DNA of 64,000 bases from Amycolatopsis sp. NBRC 101858 (GTDB lineage: Bacteria; Actinomycetota; Actinomycetes; Mycobacteriales; Pseudonocardiaceae). A model generated the notes under the pieces. It had not been told where the DNA came from. It searched no databases and saw nothing but the letters and a program-made list of their open reading frames with translations. Location: the NCBI RefSeq assembly GCF_030269325.1, contig NZ_BSTD01000001.1, forward strand, positions 2,558,681-2,622,680. The letters run 5' to 3'. A program made the position numbers and the translations under genes. Below, piece after piece: positions 1-10,714 of this stretch (its first letter is position 1; the number at the start of each line of letters is the position of its first letter).

Positions 1-681
1 ACCGCGGTGATGCCGCACTACTCGTACGCGCGCTCGGACAAGAAGGATGCGCCGCGCATCTCCCTCGGCGGCCGGCTGGTCGCCGACCTGCTGACGACGG
101 CCGGCGCGAACCGCGTGCTCGCGATGACCCTGCACTCGCCGCAGGTCCACGGCTTCTTCAGCGTCCCGGTCGACCACCTGCACGCGCTGCAGGAGCTGGC
201 CAAGCACTTCCGCCAGTACGACCTCTCGCGCACCACCGTCGTCTCACCCGACCTGGGCAACGCGAAGGAGGCGTCGCACTTCGCGCGCCTGCTCGGCGTC
301 CAGGTCGCGGCCGGCGCGAAGGAACGCTTCCCCGACGACCGCGTCCAGATCAGCTCGGTGATCGGGGAGATCACCGGCCGCGACGTCATCGTGCTGGACG
401 ACGAGATCGCCAAGGGCAGCACGGTCATCGAACTGCTGGACAAGCTCACCGAGCTGGAGCCGCGGTCGGTCCGCGTCGCCTGCACGCACGGGCTGTTCGC
501 GGCGAAGGCCATCGAGCGGATCGGCAGCCGGGCGGAGGTGCTGGAGATCGTCTGCACCAACACGGTTCCGGTGCCGGAGGAGGAACGCACCGAGAAGCTG
601 AAGATCCTGTCGATCGCGCCGGCCATGGCCGAGGCGATCCGCCGGATCCACAACGGCGAATCGGTCTCGGCGCTCTTCTAG
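1..681 (+). CDS. Ribose-phosphate pyrophosphokinase homologue, divergent (5' partial)
   Basis: The reading frame is open from base 1, so the start lies upstream; 226 C-terminal residues are visible. The fold is that of PRPP synthetase, which transfers diphosphate from ATP to ribose-5-phosphate: YSYARSDKK (ATP flexible-loop region), LHSPQVHGFF, VVSPDLGNAKEA, CTHGLFAAKA, and a C-terminal SVSALF. Key motifs deviate. The usual DLHS is TLHS, the KRR region is AKERF, and the ribose-5-phosphate loop (normally DDxxDTxGT) reads DDEIAKGSTV. This suggests a paralogue with altered substrate or activity rather than the housekeeping enzyme. The family call is firm; the reaction is not. It converges on the oxidase gene, with stop codons overlapping by a few bases. 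Confidence 0.8.
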   Translation, partial: TAVMPHYSYARSDKKDAPRISLGGRLVADLLTTAGANRVLAMTLHSPQVHGFFSVPVDHLHALQELAKHFRQYDLSRTTVVSPDLGNAKEASHFARLLGVQVAAGAKERFPDDRVQISSVIGEITGRDVIVLDDEIAKGSTVIELLDKLTELEPRSVRVACTHGLFAAKAIERIGSRAEVLEIVCTNTVPVPEEERTEKLKILSIAPAMAEAIRRIHNGESVSALF

Positions 682-1973
682 GCCGGGCCCAGCACCCGGT
701 CCAGGTAGGTGTTCGTGAAGACGCCGTTCGGGTCGGTTTCCTTGCGCACGCGCAGGAAGTCGTCGAAGTGCGGGTAGCGCGAGCGGAGGACGCCGGCGTC
801 GAGGTCGTGCATCTTGCCCCAGTGCGGGCGGCCGCCGACCGCGCCGGCGATCTTCTCGAACGCGCTGAAGTACTCGCGGTACGGCATGCCGGTGAACTGG
901 TGGATGGCGATGTAGGCGGAGTCGCGGCCCTGCGCGGTCGACAGCCAGATGTCGTCGGCCGCGGCGACCCGCACCTCGACCGGGAACATCACCGGGTCCT
1001 TCAGTGTCGGCACTACGGCCCGTAGCTCGGCGAGCACGTCGAGCACTGATTCACGTGGAACAGCGTATTCCGTTTCGGTGAAGCGGACGTTGCGCGCGGT
1101 GACGAAGACGCGGTGCGAGGTGTCGCTGTACTCGCGCGCGCTCAGGACGTTCGAGGCGAAGCTGCCCAGCGACGGCACGAGCCGCGGCATCAGCCGGCCC
1201 GTCCGGCAGAGGCCGCCGAACGCGACGTTCTCCATGATCTGGTAGTCGACGAACTCGCGGATCTTGCTCAGCGGCGCCGCAGTCTCGCACCGGTTGTTGC
1301 GCTTGACCAGCGCGTTCTTGCCGTACGGGAACCAGTAGAACTCGAAGTGCTCGTTCTGGTCGGCGAAGTCGTGGAAGCCCTCGAGGACCTGCTCCAGCGG
1401 CTCCGGCCGTTCCTGTGCGCGCAGGACGAACGACGGCTCGCACTGGAGCGTCACGGTGGTGATCACGCCGAGCGCGCCGAGGCCGACGCGAGCCGCGGAG
1501 AAGAGGTCGGGCTTTTCTTCCGCCGAACAGGTGACGACCGAGCCGTCGGCCAGGACGAGCTCGAGCGCGACGATCTGGGTGGCGATGCCGCCGAGGCGCG
1601 CGCCGGTGCCGTGGGTGCCGGTGGAAATCGCGCCGGCGATGGTCTGTGCGTCGATGTCGCCGAGGTTGGTCATGGCCAGCCCGAGCACGTCGAGCTCGGC
1701 GTTGAGCTGCTTGATCGTGGTGCCCGAGCGGACGGTGACCTGGCCGGTTTCGAGGTCGACGCGGTCGATGCCGGTCCAGTGGCGCAGGTCGAGCGCGTCG
1801 GAGTCGGCGACCGCGATCGCGGTGAAGGAATGTCCGCTGCCCCAGGGGCGCACGGTGCGGCCGGCCGCGGCGATGCCGGCGACGGTCGTCGCGATCTCCG
1901 CCGCGCTGCGCGGCTGGTGAACGTGTTGTGGCGAGGCGGACGCCGTGCCCGCCCAGTTGGTCCACCGGGTCAT
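678..1973 (-). CDS. FAD-dependent sugar-lactone/alditol oxidase (D-arabinono-1,4-lactone oxidase family)
   Basis: A 431-aa flavoprotein of the VAO/PCMH fold. The N-terminal FAD-binding region has RPWGSGHSF, whose His is the covalent flavin attachment site in S. coelicolor alditol oxidase relatives, and GAISTGTHGTG for diphosphate binding. The C-terminal ALO domain includes HWGKMH near the end (about residue 385), a motif lining the active site in this family. The likely reaction is oxidation of a sugar alcohol or aldonolactone with O2 as acceptor. I chose the ATG at 1973 because GAAGGG sits 8 nt upstream; the open frame continues to 2198 without support. It is divergent from the PLP enzyme at 2059, with an 85-bp shared promoter region. 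Confidence 0.85.
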   Translation of the reverse strand: MTRWTNWAGTASASPQHVHQPRSAAEIATTVAGIAAAGRTVRPWGSGHSFTAIAVADSDALDLRHWTGIDRVDLETGQVTVRSGTTIKQLNAELDVLGLAMTNLGDIDAQTIAGAISTGTHGTGARLGGIATQIVALELVLADGSVVTCSAEEKPDLFSAARVGLGALGVITTVTLQCEPSFVLRAQERPEPLEQVLEGFHDFADQNEHFEFYWFPYGKNALVKRNNRCETAAPLSKIREFVDYQIMENVAFGGLCRTGRLMPRLVPSLGSFASNVLSAREYSDTSHRVFVTARNVRFTETEYAVPRESVLDVLAELRAVVPTLKDPVMFPVEVRVAAADDIWLSTAQGRDSAYIAIHQFTGMPYREYFSAFEKIAGAVGGRPHWGKMHDLDAGVLRSRYPHFDDFLRVRKETDPNGVFTNTYLDRVLGPA

Positions 1974-2045
1974 GCGCGCACCCTTCATCCGTCGAGTGCC
2001 CGAAACAGTATGTGAACAGTATTCGCGTTTCAAGCCTTCGTGTCG

Positions 2046-2051
2046 TACTTT
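2046..2051 (+). promoter_or_regulatory. -10 hexamer of a probable leaderless promoter
   Basis: TACTTT lies exactly 7 bases before the GTG at 2059 and no Shine-Dalgarno sequence precedes that codon. In actinobacteria this spacing puts transcription initiation on the start codon itself. No convincing -35 is visible. Confidence 0.5.
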
Positions 2052-2058
2052 AGACCTC

Positions 2059-3243
2059 GTGACCAGTGCGACGGTGTACGACTTGGCGACCAAGGACCTC
2101 GATCCGCCCTTGGCCGTGGTCGACTTGGCTGCCTTCGACGCGAACGCGGACGACCTCCACCGCCGCGCGGGCGGCAAGCCCATCCGCGTGGTCAGCAAGT
2201 CGGTCCGCTGCCGGGCGTTGCTGGAGCGCGTGCTCGCGATGCCGGGCTTCCACGGCCTGATGTGCTACTCGCTGGCCGAAGCGATCTGGCACGTCGAGCA
2301 GGGCACGACGGACGACGTCGTCGTCGCCTACCCGACGGCCGACCACGAGGCGCTCCGCCGCCTGGCCGCGTCCGATCTCGCTCGCGCGGCGATCACGATC
2401 ATGGTGGATTCGCCCGAGCACCTGGACCTGGTGGACGCCGCCCTCGGCCACGGCCACCCGGAGATCCGGGTGTGCCTGGAGCTGGACGCGTCGTGGCGCC
2501 CGCTGCCGGGAGTCCACGTCGGCACCCGGCGTTCCCCGATCTTCACGCCGAAGCAGGCGTCGGCGTTCGCCCAGCAGGTCGTGGCGCGCCCGGGTTTCCG
2601 CCTGGTGGGCGTGATGGCGTACGAGGGCCAGATCGCCGGCCTCGGCGACGCGGCCGGCCGCCGGGTGAACCAGGCGGTGATCGGCTGGATGCAACGCCGT
2701 TCCGCGGCGGAGCTGAACCGCCGCCGCGGCGAAGCGGTCCGCGCGGTCGAGGCGGTGACGCCCCTGGAGTTCGTGAACGGCGGCGGCACGGGAAGCATCG
2801 AGTCCACGGGTGCGGACGCGGTGGTCACGGAGATCGCGGCAGGCTCGGGCTTGATCGGCCCCACGCTCTTCGACGGGTACACGCGCTTCAAGCCCCGCCC
2901 GGCGGCGCTGTTCGCGTTGCCGGTGGTCCGCCGCCCGACGCGCAAGATCGCCACGCTGTACTCCGGCGGCTACATCGCTTCGGGGCCCACGGGTCCGTCC
3001 CGCCAGCCGACGCCCTACCTCCCGACGGGCCTGAAGTTCCTCGGCTTCGAGGGAGCGGGCGAGGTCCAGACCCCGGTGACGGGCCGAGCGGCCCGCACCC
3101 TGAACCTGGGCGACCGCGTCTGGCTGAGGCACGCCAAGGCAGGCGAGCTGGCGGAACGCTTCACGCACTACCACCTGGTGATGGGCGACCGGGTGGAGCG
3201 AACGGTCCCGACGTACCGAGGCGAGCACCAGAACTTCGGCTGA
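2059..3243 (+). CDS. PLP-dependent amino acid deaminase/aldolase (alanine racemase N-terminal fold, D-threonine aldolase-like)
   Basis: 394 aa. The N-terminal TIM-barrel (alanine racemase N-domain) carries VVSKSVRC, whose Lys is the expected Schiff-base residue, and a glycine-rich phosphate-binding stretch FVNGGGTGS. The C-terminal part matches the D-serine dehydratase-like metal-binding domain, ending with THYHLVMGD. The family acts on D-threonine, D-serine or beta-hydroxy D-amino acids and usually needs a divalent metal. The GTG at 2059 was chosen because a -10 hexamer lies 7 nt upstream and the conserved region begins just after it; the frame itself is open from 1945. Its substrate cannot be read from the sequence. 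It is divergent from the oxidase gene. Confidence 0.8.
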   Translation: MTSATVYDLATKDLDPPLAVVDLAAFDANADDLHRRAGGKPIRVVSKSVRCRALLERVLAMPGFHGLMCYSLAEAIWHVEQGTTDDVVVAYPTADHEALRRLAASDLARAAITIMVDSPEHLDLVDAALGHGHPEIRVCLELDASWRPLPGVHVGTRRSPIFTPKQASAFAQQVVARPGFRLVGVMAYEGQIAGLGDAAGRRVNQAVIGWMQRRSAAELNRRRGEAVRAVEAVTPLEFVNGGGTGSIESTGADAVVTEIAAGSGLIGPTLFDGYTRFKPRPAALFALPVVRRPTRKIATLYSGGYIASGPTGPSRQPTPYLPTGLKFLGFEGAGEVQTPVTGRAARTLNLGDRVWLRHAKAGELAERFTHYHLVMGDRVERTVPTYRGEHQNFG

Positions 3244-3323
3244 GCCACCCGTCCGTGCGGCGGAACAACGTGTTCGCCGCACGGCGGTCGTCTTGTTCCG
3301 GCTGCCGGACGGGCGACCACGAG

Positions 3324-3367
3324 GTTGTCCACAGCTGTGCATACCTGTGGACAACTCCTGTGGACAG
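3324..3367. promoter_or_regulatory. Cluster of three DnaA-box-like sites
   Basis: TTGTCCACA (3325-3333, plus), TGTGGACAA (3346-3354, minus orientation) and TGTGGACAG (3359-3367, minus). The first two match the actinobacterial DnaA box TTGTCCACA exactly. They sit within a perfect inverted repeat of 11-bp arms (3324-3334 and 3345-3355) around a 10-bp spacer. The third lies 4 bp away with one mismatch. It lies between two convergent genes, so it is unlikely to be a promoter operator. A hairpin terminator is an alternative reading, but there is no T tract. Confidence 0.5.
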
Positions 3368-4015
3368 CTAGGACTGCTCCCCGAACCGAGCCGCCAGGTA
3401 CCCCTTCACCACGTACTTCGCCTCGGCGACGATCTTCTCGTCCCCGCTCGGCTCCTGCCGGAATGCCAGCTTCAGCAGCGCGTCGGCCACCTCGTTGGCG
3501 ATGCCGATCGCGAACCGGAGGTCCTCCACCGGCCGGTCCACCTGCGTCGCCACCAGGTCCGTCAGCGAATCGACGATCACCGCGTTGTTGTCGCGGGTCT
3601 CGTCCAGCAGCTGGCGGTCGATGATGTCGCCGAAGTGGACCTTGGAGAACCCCGGTACCGAGCGGTGCATCTCCAGGTAGATGTCGAGGATCGAGTCCAC
3701 GACGTCCCACCAGTGCTCGGGCCCGAGCTGCTTCAGGCGCTCGTTCACCGCGCCCACGAACCGGTCCAGGTTGCGGGCGGTAAGCGCTTGCACGACCGCT
3801 CGCTTGTCCGGGAAAAACTGGTACAGCGAACCGACTGCCACGCCCGCTCGTTTGGCGATCAAGGTCGTCGTCAGTGCGTCGTAGCCGAGCTCGTCGATCA
3901 ACGCCGCGCTCGCGTCGAGCATCTGCTCGACCCGCTTCGCGCTTCGCTGCTGGACCGGCTGGCGACGCAAGGGGGTGGCTTCTGCCGGCACCTTCGCGGC
4001 CTGGATGTCGGACAC
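3368..4015 (-). CDS. TetR-family transcriptional regulator
   Basis: 215 aa. The N-terminal helix-turn-helix spans about residues 25-70 (VEQMLDASAAL, then TLIAKRAGVAVGSLYQFFPDK, typical of TetR recognition helices). The C-terminal ligand domain is unassigned. The start is a GTG preceded by GAGGAGGAG, a strong ribosome-binding site. It is transcribed divergently from the beta-glucosidase/MFS operon, with an 87-bp gap, so it probably represses that operon and itself in response to a glycoside or its aglycone. This role is inferred from position; I found no clear palindrome in the gap. Confidence 0.85.
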   Translation of the reverse strand: MSDIQAAKVPAEATPLRRQPVQQRSAKRVEQMLDASAALIDELGYDALTTTLIAKRAGVAVGSLYQFFPDKRAVVQALTARNLDRFVGAVNERLKQLGPEHWWDVVDSILDIYLEMHRSVPGFSKVHFGDIIDRQLLDETRDNNAVIVDSLTDLVATQVDRPVEDLRFAIGIANEVADALLKLAFRQEPSGDEKIVAEAKYVVKGYLAARFGEQS

Positions 4016-4093
4016 GGCACTCCTCCTCGTCTGATCTGGGACTTTATCGTGCCGACGGGCTTCCCCACGGACGAGTGAAGACCTAGTATATGA

Positions 4094-6728
<2,635 letters not shown>

Positions 6729-6738
6729 AGAAGTGGAA

Positions 6739-6790
6739 CCGCGGGCCGGTGCCGGTCGGGGGAGGGGAGTGCAACGGCACCGGCCCGCGG
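6739..6790 (+). terminator. Long GC hairpin after the GH1-MFS operon
   Basis: Perfect 16-bp arms (CCGCGGGCCGGTGCCG at 6739-6754 and its complement at 6775-6790) around a 20-nt loop, 10 bp after the MFS stop. There is no T tract, as is common for actinobacterial terminators. Confidence 0.7.
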
Positions 6791-7091
6791 AATTCAGGGG
6801 CCGCTCACAGGCGGGTCACGTCGAGGCGAACCAGTGGTCCAGGCCTCTTCGATGATCAATCTAGCGGGGGATTACCGCCTGGGCTAGGCCTAACGCGTAA
6901 TTTTTTCGATTAATCGCGGTGGGGATCGGGGTGAGGCGGCCGGGGACCGGTTCGCGCTGCTCGGGGGTGCGGGCGAAACAGTCCCCGGCCGGGCGAGCCG
7001 GCGCGGGTCGATGGGGCGATCGGCCCGGCCGCAGTCGCCGGATCAGGGGTGGAACGGTGTGCCGGAGTGCGAACGCCGGCGGGCGGAACGG
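6791..7091. other. Gene-free stretch
   Basis: The 6729-7134 interval holds no convincing gene on either strand. The open frames there lack ribosome-binding sites and have low-complexity Arg/Pro/Gly composition. It contains the operon terminator at its left end, an AT-rich patch (about 6893-6916) and the hairpin of the downstream minus-strand gene at its right end. Confidence 0.6.
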
Positions 7092-7133
7092 GGTCCGGGT
7101 CGCCACCGCGGGAGGTGGCGACGGCCCGGATCC
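7092..7133 (-). terminator. Hairpin 3' of the minus-strand gene pair
   Basis: GTCGCCACC (ending at 7107) pairs with GGTGGCGAC (7114-7122) across the loop gcggga. Further pairing of TCCGGG with CCCGGA extends the stem. It lies immediately after the stop of the gene ending at 7135. Confidence 0.55.
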
Positions 7134-7134
7134 G

Positions 7135-7560
7135 TCAGGCCGTGACCGCTCGGCGCGGGTTCACCAGCGCGTGGCGACCGGTCGTCTCCGCCGCGGTGGG
7201 GGCCGGGGCCGGCCGTCCCTGTGCCGGAACGGGGCTCTTGCGGCGGCCCTGCAAGCGGCTGTCGGCGGAGGCCTGCTGCTGCGGAGCGAGTCCGCCGGCC
7301 ACCAGGTGTTCGTGGGCGACCTGCCAGACCGAGCACGGCGCCTTGCAGCGGTGCCACCGGGTCGAACAGGTCGGGCAGTCGCCACGCTCGTCCGGCTCGT
7401 GCATCTTCAGCATCGCGCGCCACGCCTCCGTCAAGCGGGGGAGTTCGGAGCGCGCGACCGAGACGAGCGACTGGGCGTCGGCGCGGTTCGCCAGGTCGGT
7501 CAGCATGTCGAGGCGCTCCCAGACCGCATTGCGGAGGACCTGCCCGAGTACCTGATCCAT
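7135..7560 (-). CDS. Conserved hypothetical protein with Cys cluster
   Basis: 141 aa. I recognise no named domain. The N-terminal half is helical (MDQVLGQVLRNAVWERLDML). A central segment has HEPDERGDCPTC, then WHRCKAPCSVW, four cysteines spaced as in small zinc-binding knuckles. The last 40 residues are Pro/Ala-rich and look disordered. It is the second gene of a two-gene unit with the protein at 7574 (13-bp gap), and proteins with this layout seem to be shared among Pseudonocardiales. It could be a small regulator or an adaptor; no function can be assigned. A hairpin follows directly. Confidence 0.6.
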   Translation of the reverse strand: MDQVLGQVLRNAVWERLDMLTDLANRADAQSLVSVARSELPRLTEAWRAMLKMHEPDERGDCPTCSTRWHRCKAPCSVWQVAHEHLVAGGLAPQQQASADSRLQGRRKSPVPAQGRPAPAPTAAETTGRHALVNPRRAVTA

Positions 7561-7573
7561 GATCAGCTCACCG

Positions 7574-8017
7574 TTACCTTTCCGCCATCTTGGCGGCTTC
7601 GTTGAGCGCGGCGCGCAGCTGTCCGAGCTGGCCGGACGTCAACCGCGCGGTCTCACCGGGGGGCGAGACCAGTACCACCTGGTTGTCCTCGACGAACACC
7701 GTCACCGCGCGTTCGCGGCTGATGAGGTCGCCGCACTGCACGCGCCACACCAGCTGACCGCCCTCGTAGTGCCGGACGTTCGCGGTGCGGGGGTCCACCG
7801 CTGCGGCGGGGGTGACCGGGCGGACGGCGGAGAGAGGGGAGGCCGCCGGCCGAACGGCGCGGGTCGCCGTCCCGGCATGTCCCACTGCGAACGAGTCCAC
7901 GAACTCCACGCCCTTCTCCGCTCTGTCGTCCCAAGCCTTGGTCGTTCCGTAAGCCTTGCTTTTTGCAACATCTCCGTGATCGCTGCAGGTGCACAGGCGG
8001 TGACGGAGGTCTGACAA
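7574..8017 (-). CDS. Conserved hypothetical protein
   Basis: 147 aa if translation begins at the TTG at 8017. GTG codons at 7909 and 7900 are alternatives; 7900 has GAAGG about 11 nt upstream and would give 108 aa. The clear conserved part is C-terminal: VWRVQCGDLISRERAVTVFVEDNQVVLVSPPGE, a beta-rich stretch, then ARLTSGQLGQLRAALNEAA, an amphipathic helix. I do not recognise the family. It is divergent from the XRE-TPR regulator at 8211, with about 190 bp between them, and is probably cotranscribed with the Cys-cluster protein. Confidence 0.55.
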   Translation of the reverse strand: MSDLRHRLCTCSDHGDVAKSKAYGTTKAWDDRAEKGVEFVDSFAVGHAGTATRAVRPAASPLSAVRPVTPAAAVDPRTANVRHYEGGQLVWRVQCGDLISRERAVTVFVEDNQVVLVSPPGETARLTSGQLGQLRAALNEAAKMAER

Positions 8018-8210
8018 CTACAGTGAGGTGCAATCGGAGCCGAGAGAAGCTGTAACCGGCGTCATAGCGGTGACTGGGCTTAGTCGCACGGTAAGCGGTC
8101 AGCGGACTTCGCCCCGGCCGATCAGGGGCGCGGTTGGCTCGATTCCCACGCTCCACCAGCTTTGCTTACGCTGTTTCACAGACGCCCGACCGGACAGTGG
8201 AGGGGGCGCG

Positions 8211-9596
8211 ATGGACGCCAGTAACGGTGGCAGTGCCGACGCCCGGCAGAGCCACGCAGTTCCCGCTGACGCGTGGGAGCAGCCGGAGATGAGAGCGGCT
8301 CTCGCGTCCCGCGAGATCAGCGCCGTCTACCGGCTCCTGCGCAAGCACGGTGTCTCGCAGCGCCAGATCGCCGCGATGACCGGCCAATCCCAGTCCGAGG
8401 TGTCGGAGATCCTCAAGGGTCGCCAGGTCATGGCCTACGACGTCCTCACGCGGATCGCCGACGGCCTGGGTGTCCCCCGTGGATACATGGGCCTCGCCTA
8501 CGACGAGGCCACGGCGATACGCGTCGTCGGCTCCGCCGACGGCCAGCAGGCGGAGGAGGACGAGTCCGTGAAGCGACGGAGGTTCCTCGCGCACGCCGCC
8601 CAGGTCACGATGGGTGCGGCGGTGTTCGGTCCGGAATCCGGCACGTGGTCGGCGGGGCCGGCGCGCACACCGGCGCCCGGGCGCATCGGCATGACCGACG
8701 TGCGGCAGGTGGAGGCCGCCACGCGCGCCCTCCGCGCGCTGGACTACCAGTACGGCGGCGGGTTCTGCCGCGACGCCGTCGTCGCGCAGCTGTCCTGGGG
8801 ACAGCAGATGCTCGAGGCGCACGGCACGGACATGGTGAAGAACCGGCTGTACGTGGCGCTCGCCGACCTCCACTCGCTGGCCGGCTGGACGTCCTTCGAC
8901 ACCGGTCTGATGGACTCCGCCCGCGGCCACTTCGCGAACGCGCTGGACCTGGCCAAGCAGGGCGAGAACCACCCGCTGGTGGCCAACGTCCTCTACCGCA
9001 TGGGCCGCGTCTACCTGCACCAGGACGCCCCGAACGACGCGCTGAAGCTGTTCCAGCTGGGCCAGATCGCCGCCCAGGAATCCGGCTCCGAGCTGGCGGT
9101 CTCCGTGCTCTGCGCGAACGAGGCCTGGGCCTACGCGATGATGGGCAACGAAGAGCAGGCGGTGAAGCTGCTCGGCCGGAGCAAGGACGAGTTCGAGCGC
9201 GCCAACCTGGCCGAGGCCGAGTCGTGGGTGAAGTTCTTCACCGAGACCGACGTCTACGCCATGGTCGGCACCGTCCACACGGTCCTCGCTCAGCAGAACG
9301 CCGAGCACACGAAGTACGCGATCCCGGCGCTGACCAGGGCCGTCGAGTCCTACGACGACGAGATGGCCCGCTCCAAGACGTTCATGCTGAGCGCGCTGGC
9401 CACCAACCACCTGCTGGACGGCGACCTCGACCACGGTGCCAAGGTCGGCGGCAAGGCGATCGACTGCGCCGAGGGCATCAAGTCCGAGCGGGTCAAGGAC
9501 CGCATGCGGCCTCTGCAGGACGAGGCCGAGCGCCGCCGCAACAACGCCGACGCCCGTGACCTCGCCGACCGCCTCAACGCTTTCTACGCCGCATAG
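8211..9596 (+). CDS. XRE-family regulator with C-terminal TPR-like repeats
   Basis: 461 aa. Residues 35-95 form a helix-turn-helix of the XRE type (HGVSQRQIAAMTGQSQSEVSEIL). The C-terminal 300 residues are helical repeats with TPR character (HPLVANVLYRMGRVYLHQ, then DALKLFQLGQIAAQE). The architecture resembles the large actinobacterial XRE-TPR regulators that influence development and antibiotic production. Residues 121-140 contain KRRRFLAHAAQ followed by a hydrophobic run, a Tat-signal-like stretch inside the protein. ATG 8211 was chosen for its GGAGGGGG site; the open frame from 8028 is not supported. Its target genes are unknown; the divergent small proteins are the obvious candidates. Confidence 0.8.
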   Translation: MDASNGGSADARQSHAVPADAWEQPEMRAALASREISAVYRLLRKHGVSQRQIAAMTGQSQSEVSEILKGRQVMAYDVLTRIADGLGVPRGYMGLAYDEATAIRVVGSADGQQAEEDESVKRRRFLAHAAQVTMGAAVFGPESGTWSAGPARTPAPGRIGMTDVRQVEAATRALRALDYQYGGGFCRDAVVAQLSWGQQMLEAHGTDMVKNRLYVALADLHSLAGWTSFDTGLMDSARGHFANALDLAKQGENHPLVANVLYRMGRVYLHQDAPNDALKLFQLGQIAAQESGSELAVSVLCANEAWAYAMMGNEEQAVKLLGRSKDEFERANLAEAESWVKFFTETDVYAMVGTVHTVLAQQNAEHTKYAIPALTRAVESYDDEMARSKTFMLSALATNHLLDGDLDHGAKVGGKAIDCAEGIKSERVKDRMRPLQDEAERRRNNADARDLADRLNAFYAA

Positions 9597-9615
9597 CGCC
9601 GAAGGCGCCGGCGTC

Positions 9616-10503
9616 TTGGACGGCCGGTTCACCTCCGGCAAGCTGCGTGGCGTACTGGCCGAGACGTGCGCGCTGCTGGGTTTCGACCCGGCGGGCGCGC
9701 GGCTGCTGCGATTCACCAACAACGCGGTGTACGCGCTGGTCAGCGCACCTGTCGTGATCCGGATCGTCGGCTCGACCCGGCTCCGGCACCGCGTCGAAAC
9801 CGTGGTGCGCGTGGCCCGGCACTTCGAACGCCACGACGTCCCCGCGATCCGGCTGCTCGGCTCCGTGGAGCAGCCGCTGCCGGTCGGCGGGCACCTGGTG
9901 ACCGTCTGGCACCAGGTGCCGAGCATCGGCCGGCCGGCGACGTCCCCCGACCTGGCCCGGCTGCTGCGGCAGGTGCACGCGCTGCCCGCGCCCGACGGTC
10001 TCGCCGAGTGGGCGCCGTTCGCCGCGGTGCGGGCCCGGGTCTCCGACGCCGAAGAGCTCACCGCGGGCGACCGCGAGTTCCTCCTCGACCGCTGCGCCGA
10101 GCTCGAAGCCGCGCTGGCCGAGCTGGAGTTCCCGCTGCCCAGGGGCCTGGTCCACGGCGACGCCTACCCGGGCAACGTCATCCCCGGTCCGGACGGTCCG
10201 GTGCTCTGCGACTTCGACTCGTCGTGCGTCGGCCCGCCGGAGTGGGACCTGACGCCGCTCGCCGTCGGCCGTGAGCGGTTCGGGGACCCGGCGGTGCGCT
10301 ACCGGACGTTCGCCGCGGCGTACGGCTTCGACGTCACGTCGTGGCCCGGGTTCGCCGTGCTCCGGGCTATCCGCGAGCTGAAGCTGACGACGAGCGTGCT
10401 GCCCATCCTGCGCAGCCGGCCGCGGGTGCGGCCCGAGCTCTACCGCCGTTTGGACGATCTCCGGAACGGCCGGACGGACTCACGGTGGACCCGTTACCGC
10501 TGA
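9616..10503 (+). CDS. Aminoglycoside phosphotransferase (APH)-family kinase
   Basis: 295 aa from a TTG at 9616; an overlapping GTG at 9556 is possible. It has the kinase-like APH motifs: a catalytic loop LVHGDAYPGNV (Brenner-type HGD..N, about residue 180) and a metal-binding LCDFDSS. Members phosphorylate antibiotics, choline, homoserine or other small molecules. The absence of other resistance genes here makes a metabolic role as likely as resistance. It starts 19 bp after the XRE-TPR gene and is likely cotranscribed. Confidence 0.75.
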   Translation: MDGRFTSGKLRGVLAETCALLGFDPAGARLLRFTNNAVYALVSAPVVIRIVGSTRLRHRVETVVRVARHFERHDVPAIRLLGSVEQPLPVGGHLVTVWHQVPSIGRPATSPDLARLLRQVHALPAPDGLAEWAPFAAVRARVSDAEELTAGDREFLLDRCAELEAALAELEFPLPRGLVHGDAYPGNVIPGPDGPVLCDFDSSCVGPPEWDLTPLAVGRERFGDPAVRYRTFAAAYGFDVTSWPGFAVLRAIRELKLTTSVLPILRSRPRVRPELYRRLDDLRNGRTDSRWTRYR

Positions 10504-10714
10504 CCGTGATCTGTCACTTCGTGTGACCGGCGCCACAATCTGCACGTGCATTCGACGACGGCAAATGACCGTTCGTCGCTTCCGAAATGCGGTCAGCTCT
10601 GGGTAGAAAGTTCGGTCCGACAGGTCGCCCCCAATGGTCTACCCCTCATCCCAATGCGCAAGTTGCAGCTACTCGCCGTGACCTAAGACCGGCTCTACCA
10701 GCGAGGAAGGGCTT

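Noticed and set aside
8130..8158. tRNA- or tmRNA-like 3' end (CTCGATTCCCACGCTCCACCA) as an attachment site
   Set aside because: The T-stem does not pair properly, no matching acceptor or 5' half is found within tRNA length, and no integrase or second copy is present.
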